DNA of 64,000 nucleotides from positions 20,640,349 through 20,704,348 of the forward strand of contig CM055109.1 in the NCBI GenBank assembly GCA_029204225.1, given 5' to 3'. The notes under the pieces were generated by a model. That model had not been told where the DNA came from. It saw nothing but the letters and a program-made list of their open reading frames with translations, and made no database searches. Below, one piece after another: positions 57,121 through 64,000 of the stretch. Source of the DNA: Diphasiastrum complanatum (lineage: Eukaryota > Streptophyta > Lycopodiopsida > Lycopodiales > Lycopodiaceae). Positions within the stretch are counted from its first letter, which is position 1. The number at the start of each line of letters is the position of its first letter. Both the position numbers and the translations under genes were made by a program.

Positions 57121-59829
57121 TCATCCATAAAGTGTAGCAAGTGAAATGATGACTCGAATGCTTACCATCTTTGCCACGGGTGCAAAGATCTCGTCATAGT
57201 CAATTCCTTGTTGTTGAGCATATCCTTTTGCCACTAATCTTGCCTTGTACTTGTTGATAGATCCATCTTGGTTTGTCTTCGCCTTGAAGATCCATTTGCA
57301 TCCAATAGCTTTCTTGTCCTTAGGCAACTCCACCAATCTCCATGTTCCATTCTTCATAAGAGCTTGATACTCAAGATCCATTGCTTGGATCCACTCCTCT
57401 TCTTTCCTTGCTTGATCTACACTTGTAGGCTCATCCAAAGAGGTTAGGAAAGCAACATAATTTCCAGAAACTACTTGCTTACCCTTTTGATCATATGTGA
57501 GCCTTGAAGGTACTTGTCTTTCTCTTGATGTTCTCCTTGGCTTTTGACTTGATGAAGGTCCATCATCACCACCATCCAAAGTAGGATCCTTCTCATCAAC
57601 ATCAAGAATGTTAGAACCATCTACTTTACCATCAATCATGCTTGAAGACACCTTTGGAATGTTTCCCTCATCAAAAATGACACCTCTACCAGCAATCACT
57701 TTGTAGGCTTTACTCACCTCACTATATCCAACAAAAATACCTCTTCTTAAAGATGGATCCTCCTTGGTCCTATCATCAAGAGTAATGTTGGCATAGCATG
57801 TGCATCCAAAGGTTCTTAGAAAGTTGACACTCGGCCTCCTCTTGAATAGCATCTCAAAAGGTGTCCTTCCATCCAAAATAGCACTCGGCCACCTATTGCA
57901 CAAGAAATTGGCACACAACAAAACTTGATCCCAAAATGGTTTGTCAAGATTAGCACTTAACCTCATAGCTTTAGCACTTTCACATAAAGTTCTATTCTTC
58001 TTTTCAGCCACTCCATTTTGTTGTGGGGTCCTTGATGTTGTATACTCCCTCTTGATTCCATGCTCATCACAAAAGGCCTTGAGCTTGTTAGATATGTACT
58101 CACCACCATTGTCACCTCTCAAGCACTTGATCTTTGTAGAGAATTGGTTCTCCCTTGCATTCTTGAACTTGACAAAGACATCATACACTTCATCCTTGCT
58201 CTTTGGTAGATAGATCCAACAAAATCTACTAAAATCATCAATGAATGTTACATACATCTTAGCTCCACTATTGCTAATTGTAGTAAATCCATGAATATCC
58301 GAATGTACAAGTTGAAAAGGCTTTGTAGATCTAGAAATAGATCTAGTATAAGGTAGCCTATGTGACTTAGACAAAGCACAAGACTCACAAACATGCTTGT
58401 CATTACTTAAGGAACTTGGAAGAACAATCACAACCTTCTTCCTTGCCATTACCTCCAATGACTTGAAGTTGAGGTGTCCCATCCTTTTGTGCCAAACCTC
58501 TTGAATAGAAATTTGCTCCCTTGCAACACATCCAACTTGGTTAGCAATAACACAAGCATCAAGTTTGAACAACTTCCCTTGTCTTTTACCTTTTCCAATC
58601 AAGACATCCTTCCTTTTGATCAAACAAGCATCTCCATCAAACTCCACCTTGAGGCCCTTACTTAGCATTTGACTCACACTAAGCAAATTCTTGGTAATAG
58701 ATAGAATAAACAAGACATCCTCCAAATGAACATTCCTATTTGTAGAGAGAGAAATAGGAATTGTGTCAATCCCTTTGATTGCACACTCACCATCATTGGC
58801 CATGTAGATCACCCTCTTGTCATCTCCATAAGCCAACAAAGAAGTGAAGTACTCTTTGTGAAAGGTCATGTGTGAACTTGCTCCACTATCAATCCACCAA
58901 GGATCTAGATCTCCATCATTAGCAAGCATACATGAAGACATCACAAAAGCATCATCATTTGCATCTTGCACATCCAAACCATCCTCATCAAGAGTAAGAT
59001 TACCTTGCTTGTCTCCTTGATCTCTCTTCTTCTTGTAGCACTCACTTGCAAAGTGTCCTTTGATGCCACAATAGAAGCACTTGAGCTTTGATCTATCTTT
59101 CTTTTTGCCACTTGAAGAAGCATCCACTTGATCTTGCCCTTTAGACCACTTGCTTTTGGTTTTGCCCTTAAATTTGCCCTTTGTGAACATAGCATCCTCT
59201 TGAAGTGTCGATGTAGATCCACCTCTTGCTTGAAGCCTATATTCCTCATTGATCAAGATCTCTTGAAGATCCATCAAACTTGGCAAAGTCTTTTGAATAG
59301 CAATACTTTGAACAATGTTAGCATGAGCATCCAACAAGCCATTAAGAATCACTTGAATAAGCTCTCCTTCCTTAATGCTTTCATCTATGCAAGCTAACTC
59401 ATCATTCAATGCTTTCATTCTCAAAACAAAAGTACTTGGACTTTCTTCATTCTTTTGCAAACAAGAAAAGATTTGCCTTCTTAGAGTCAACACTCTAGAA
59501 GTAGACTTGGATTTATAAAGCTTCTTCAATGAATTCCAAGCTTCCAAAGATGATGTGCACTTACCAACTTCCTTGAGAAGTTCATTGGTAACATTCATCT
59601 TTATCATGTGTAGAGCCTTCTTGGCCCTCTTGTCATACCTCAATTGATCTTGTTGTGTTGCTGGTCTCTCCTCCAAACCTACAACAATATCCAAAACATC
59701 ATTCATCTCAAGAAGTGACTCCATCCTCACTTTCCATAATGAATAGTTACTTGAGGTAAGCCTATCATTGCTTCCAACATGACTCCAATTGAGGTTGTCA
59801 TGTAGCAATGACCTGATCTTCTCTTTCAA
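57121..59829 (-). pseudogene. copia gag-protease-integrase-RT N-terminus
   Basis: 902 codons from ATG 59829. Copia-type gag (SSNYSLWKVRMESLLEM at about 26-42), CCHC zinc knuckle at 251-264 (CFYCGIKGHFASEC), protease WWIDSGASSHM with catalytic Asp 314, pre-integrase HHCC (His447, His452, Cys481, Cys484), integrase core with Asp511, Asp573 and Glu609 (a D-x61-D-x35-E triad), and the start of RT (GTWRLVELP; KARLVAKGYAQQQGIDY). All catalytic residues seen here are intact. The frame ends at TGA 57121-57123 in LYG|W, where TGG is expected. Confidence 0.92.
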
Positions 59830-60389
59830 CCTGTTTCAATGCACAAAGCACTCCTTTGAACAACAACAAATGCTTTCAAAAGAAATCACCAAGATTTGAA
59901 ACTATCTCACAAATTCTCTTCTAGCACTTATCCAAGCAAATCAACACATAGAATCATGGAATCTTGATCAACCTATGATCTATCCTCAATCTAATGACTT
60001 TTGCCACTTCCTAAGATTGAAACACACTCAAATGAAGTCCAGCAACCTCACTATCTAGAGATCCAATCAAAATTAGGGTTTTGACAAAATCACAAAAAAT
60101 TGACTATTCCAAATCTACATACAAATGCTGAAAATTTGATATGCAATCTATAAGCCACCACTTAGGCTGAACCAATGATCCAAAAATCGGCCAAATCCAG
60201 CATGTGAATTCAAAAAACGGAATTGAACAAGTATATTGACCTATTTAGTGTTTTGATCTACAAAAGATCCAATCTACAAAAGCAAAAAATCCGATTTTGG
60301 TGTAGAATCCTCTCTAGCATGCTCTAGACTTGATATCTTCACCAAATCATTGATAGATCTGATTTCCTCCTTCATAACCTGAAACACAA
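59830..60389 (-). other. copia untranslated leader
   Basis: About 560 bp between primer site and gag ATG. No gene. AT-rich. Confidence 0.7.
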
Positions 60390-60401
60390 GCTCTGATACC
60401 A
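60390..60401 (-). other. copia primer binding site
   Basis: TGGTATCAGAGC on the minus strand, immediately next to the LTR end. Confidence 0.9.
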
Positions 60402-61052
60402 TGTGAAAGATTTCAGATCCTTAAGATCCAATCTACTTGAATGATCTTTGGTTAGAAAGAGAAATACACTACCAATTTTACCAATGTAGAAAAAATCAGC
60501 ATCTACACACAATTTGAGATGCAAACACTAATAGAACTTGATCAAACTTGAATGAAATGATTATGTACTGTTGCTGTCCGTACAAAACCAGCAAGCTACT
60601 GTATTTCACACGTGTGGATCCAAAAATAGCAAATATAGATCATTCTACACATAGAATTGCAAGCAATCACCAAGATAGTGCACCAATGGATATTAGAACC
60701 CAAGAGAACCATGTATAAGCATGAAATGAGATAGAGAAGAGAGAAGATGACTCTCTCCACGAGTTACATCCTTTTATAGCAGGTCCAAACCCTAATTGGC
60801 CACTTGGCTTTTCCACCAAAATGCTAACCCTACCAATTTTGGGTCTAGATTCAATGTACCCAACTTATTCAAATTGAATCTACTCAAACTCGCATTCTAT
60901 CTTTCCCACACTTTCAAAAAGTGTTTATTCAAATGAACTTTAGACTAATGAACTTTGAAAAGTCAACCTCTAAGTCTAAAACAAGTTTTGGCCTCAATAT
61001 GCCAAATATGAAAATATTGCAAAATGTGATGAAACTAGTTGAATCTTTCACA
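60402..61052 (-). repeat. copia 5' LTR
   Basis: 651 bp. It carries the same TATA box (near 60775) and CACACGTGTG motif (near 60608), so this copy would drive transcription leftward. Confidence 0.95.
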
Positions 61053-61057
61053 TTAGG

Positions 61058-61140
61058 TACTATCAATGCCTCCAAACTTCAATGTTGCTTTGCCTATAGC
61101 ATTGCCTTCATAGATTAAGGCAATCGCAATAGCATCCTCT
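61058..61140 (-). pseudogene. gypsy gag fragment, right of copia
   Basis: Minus-strand reading CLSEECKTLEDAIAIALIYE, then GNAIGKATLKFGGIDS: the tail of a gag capsid (TLEDAI..A pattern). With one TTAGG removed it joins the sequence left of the copia element, so the copia target was an already deleted gypsy relic (gag joined to integrase). Confidence 0.5.
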
Positions 61141-61474
61141 AGAGTTTTGCATTCTTCACTTAAGCACAGGGGGTCTCAACTTTTTTTACAAACCCAAAAT
61201 GAACCTTTGTACCTGCAAACAATTAAAAATTATCATCATGTACTTTGATCAATCCTCGGGACACTAATTTGAACAGGTTTGCATAGATAGATTTATGGCA
61301 TGATAATGGTGCTTCGGTGGGTGTATGACTTTACCTTCAATGGCATGATGATGGTGAGAGGACAGGGGAAACTAAGGCATTGGAAGAAATGACTCGGGAG
61401 CAAATGAGTGATGGAACTGGCAAAGTTAAGTCCTTTGACCTAGCATATCCTGGTGGGTAGGAATGTATTGTATT
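61141..61474. other. unassigned interval
   Basis: No gene or repeat is recognised. Confidence 0.4.
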
Positions 61475-61620
61475 ATGGAAGGAGCCGGGCACAAGCCATT
61501 CTGCCCGGTAAGGATTTCCAAAAAAAATTTGGGCGAGGCCTAGAATTTGGGAGGGGCCGAGCCTAAATTTTTTTGGAAAGCCGAACCGGGCAGAATGGCC
61601 TGTGCCGAGGTGCCTTCCAT
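61475..61620. mobile_element. foldback element (MITE-like hairpin)
   Basis: Arms 61475-61540 and 61555-61620 are about 80% complementary with a 14-bp loop. The best block is GGCCATTCTGCCCGG / CCGGGCAGAATGGC. It would fold into a ~66-bp stem. No encoded protein and no sure target duplication. Confidence 0.65.
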
Positions 61621-61831
61621 TGCATAATGGAAACCTGGAATTTTTTCACAAGTACATTATGAAGCATAATGGCAGTTTGACTTTGACTGACCACTACAAA
61701 TGCGCCATGTGACAGTCGTACGGACGGGCATAAAAAAAAAGTGCAGAATCTGCCTTTGAAAAAAAAACATATTTTCTGCTTTTTAATTTTTCTAAAAATG
61801 GGCATAATATTCTTAAGGTATCCATTACGTA

Positions 61832-62107
61832 ATGATAGGTGATGATGTGGTGGGACAGGAATTAGAATATCTCAAGGCATTGCTGCTCAAGTACCGAGAA
61901 TATTTTGCTTGGAATAATAGTGCGCTGAAACGCATGACTTGTATTTACGATCGTACCACGCAGACAAGGTCTATTTCACCGTTTTCTAGCAGCCTTGGAC
62001 AGGGAGTACTGAGCAGTGAAGGCATACTAGAAGTTAGAGGTCAATGGTCATGTCGAGAAATAGGGGGTTGTGATGATAATGAGGTAATTCGGCTCAGGGC
62101 TACTTAA
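61832..62107 (+). pseudogene. possible gypsy pre-RT fragment
   Basis: The opening reading QELEYLKALLLKYREYFAWN resembles the segment just before RT in gypsy pol (LLxxYxDxFAW). The rest shows no motif. Low confidence because the match is short. Confidence 0.25.
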
Positions 62108-62748
62108 GCATTGGGCTCATAGGAATACAAACTCAACCTCTAGTCTATAAATCTCCATAGGGTATTGGAGGTGATAACACAAGTACATCCAAGATGCATA
62201 GCAACTTTACTATTGTTGCTTTGTTCCCACCATCATCATCCGCACATTCTCCAAAGCGGTTAAAATACCACACAGGAACGCATGTTTAATCACATAAATC
62301 GTCTAAGATATGCGGCATAATTCAAAGTACTAATCGAAAGACCGTCACTATCTTCTGTTCAAAATACGCAAATTACTAGGGGTATTCATAAAGTAACACC
62401 CGGTAGCCTTGACACAAGGAGCTTGTTTGCAAAGGTGTTAAATTGAATGTGTGACAAAAGCAGGCCATTATCAAGAAATTGTGCAATAAAGCAGGCATTG
62501 TGGCAAATCAAGCCACTGCCCTTTCTGAAACAAAAGCCCAATACATTCCAATTCCAAATAGTCATAGATTCCAGGGCAAGTTTTACAGATACTATTGAGG
62601 ATTGTTGAGCGAAGCATAGCAAAGCAGATGTCCAGGCCCCAAGGAATAGCTTATGATAATTACTAGCGACGACATGCTTTCAAGAAAGAAAAAAGAATAA
62701 ACCCATAACAATCAGGGTTCAGGAGCAATGCCGAGATGAGGAGCTGAC
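62108..62748. other. unassigned interval
   Basis: No supported gene. It would be intron if the adjacent exon call is right. Confidence 0.35.
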
Positions 62749-63100
62749 CTGCAAGGACCCAAAGCATGATGCGCCGTGCTGTGGTGGAAGGAAGAATGAA
62801 GGTCTGGAGGTACCCAAAGGCATAGGTGATGCTCATCAGCCACCGCCGATCTGCTGCATCCCTCCACCACTTGGGCTGCTGAGAAGTGGGATAGAAAATC
62901 CGCATTGGAGGCACTGGGGTAGCTGCCTCATGCTCAATTAAGGGTGCCTCGCTTCTTCTGAGCAGCTCAAAATCTGCAAATGCAACAGCGAGCGGACCCA
63001 GCGGCTTTGGCAAACCCATCCAGACCCTTTCTTGCTCTAATACAGCCCCAATTGCTGTTGCAATCAGCAATTGGGCTGCTGAAAGGAATGCTAGGAGTCC
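62749..63100 (-). CDS. possible host-gene exon, membrane or lipase-like
   Basis: Minus-strand frame open from just after a TAG that could be an intron acceptor (63101-63103) to a donor-like CAG|GTCAGC at 62749/62748. It reads LLAFLSAAQLLIATAIGAVL (hydrophobic, signal or membrane segment), then QERVWMGLPKPLGPLAVAFA, PPMRIFYPTSQQPKWWRDAA and RRWLMSITYAFGYLQTF. Composition is gene-like and unlike the surrounding repeats. The GP..V...DFEL ... RIFYPT ... KW ... FGYL pattern loosely resembles the N-terminus of PAF-acetylhydrolase-type esterases, but this is a guess. The only in-frame ATG lies inside the segment, so a start exon would be elsewhere. Confidence 0.4.
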
Positions 63101-64000
63101 CTAATACTTTGATGCTGAGTTGCAATTGCTAGTTCTGGATGGTTATGAATGAGGTTTGAGCTTGGGGGTTGAGCAACTGAGCAGATGAGGGCAAATTAGG
63201 ATCGAAACCCACAACAAAAACTGCAGCTTAGAGCTAAATGGAAGCAAGTTCAAAGTTATTAAGTGCTAATGCATGAAATTATTGGAATAATCAATGCATA
63301 CTAATAGATTCCTGTCACACAAAACTCTCACTTCTCATTACTGGTCAATAACAAGTCGAAAATTTTAGTGTTCAATTAGAATTCTGTAGAAGCAATTAAA
63401 GGTGGTGGATTTATAGAGACAAAAGCATGCATTTGAGATATTATTGATCAATTTCTCTCGCATCATCCATTGAAGTGGGGTTATACAATTGATGACCACT
63501 AAGTGTTTATTGTATTGATGACTCTCCTTGGAATGTTATCTTTCAAAGTCCATAAATGCCAAGCAATGGAAGCCCATAGCTTGGCATTTAAATATTACTA
63601 TAATTCATATCTTCCACATTCATGATGCCACAATCTAAGGATAACAATCTAAGGGTTATCACTAATTTGACTACATGCTCGTTGAATATGACTTTTCGGC
63701 TGGTTTCAAATGGAAGAGGCGGGCCCTCTTCAAAAGATGCTTAACCCCCAATTTAAAAGCCAAGGTACTTTCATGTCATTCCATGTGAAACCCCTTTCAT
63801 TTGGCGGACAGGGCACTTAATGTCTAACATCAAATCAAATAAAACATTTATGTTTTTTATTGAAGGGGGAGAAAAAGAACCCACCACTTACCTCCCATAC
63901 TCCAAGATGTCTTATCTTGAAGTACCCTAGATTGGCAACTTTCAATGTTGCTTAGGATATCGCCTAGGGGGCACTCTCATCCCTTGTGAAATGTGGAGAC
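63101..64000. other. unassigned right end
   Basis: AT-rich. No gene, repeat or RNA feature is recognised. Confidence 0.4.

Larger units (their letters stand above)
55232..61052 (-). mobile_element. Ty1/copia retrotransposon, nearly intact
   Basis: 5821 bp, minus strand, with exact TTAGG duplications, TGTG...CACA LTRs of 649 and 651 bp (9 substitutions and one 2-bp indel by eye, about 1.4%), a primer site touching the 5' LTR, and a polypurine tract touching the 3' LTR. One reading frame covers gag, protease, integrase, RT and RNase H in copia order, interrupted only by a single TGA at 57121-57123. Confidence 0.95.

Overview
The window looks like intergenic DNA from a repeat-rich seed plant nuclear genome; species and chromosome cannot be named from the sequence. 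The evidence is several Ty3/gypsy chromoviruses with integrase C-terminal chromodomains, Ty1/copia elements, primer binding sites matching plant initiator tRNA-Met (TGGTATCAGAGC), a DUF659-type hAT transposase relic split by GT-AG introns, and long AT-rich stretches with no gene. No complete host gene is visible. Two places, both on the minus strand (about 24.79-25.39 kb and 62.75-63.10 kb), could hold exons of host genes.

Layout. 0.2-4.7 kb: a minus-strand LTR element with 153-bp LTRs that carries only a gag-like gene (TR-GAG type). 4.7-9.0 kb: unassigned DNA with the first copy of a ~0.5 kb dispersed repeat (second copy at 21.2-21.8 kb). 9.0-11.5 kb: a second, pol-less minus-strand gag relic interrupted by an LTR-like block. 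11.5-21.0 kb: a CGAAAA / GGTCGAGATCTGA minisatellite array split by a 6.28 kb chromovirus, F1-1 (12049-18326, TSD GTGAT), whose LTRs differ by one substitution and one 2-bp indel. 22.5-23.7 kb: two tandem duplications. 27.6-35.9 kb: a patchwork of chromovirus end F4, a LINE ORF1 / gypsy integrase chimera, the heavily deleted F1-3 element (29807-32669) apparently inside the LTR of a deleted copia relic, and another integrase relic. 38.9-40.7 kb: the hAT-like relic. 41.5-53.8 kb: a three-level nest, with F1-4 (43374-49197, TSD CGGGC) inside the gag of F2 (41594-53547, TSD CTTAG), itself inside the integrase C-terminus of F3. 53.8-55.2 kb: an LTR inverted pair with a tandem duplication and a minus-strand gypsy relic, which received a nearly intact minus-strand copia element (55232-61052, TSD TTAGG, 649/651-bp LTRs). 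61.1-64 kb: a foldback element, a weak pol-like ORF and one possible host exon.

How the parts relate. Retroelements here supply gag (packaging), protease, reverse transcriptase/RNase H and integrase (often with a chromodomain for chromatin targeting), but every pol carries at least one visible lesion. The copia element is closest to intact, with one nonsense codon. F1-1 is the youngest by LTR identity, yet its own pol is broken, so it was probably copied in trans or disabled very recently. In the F1 family most premature stops are C-to-T changes at CG or CAG sites, as expected for methylated, silenced DNA. All LTR divergences are counted by eye.
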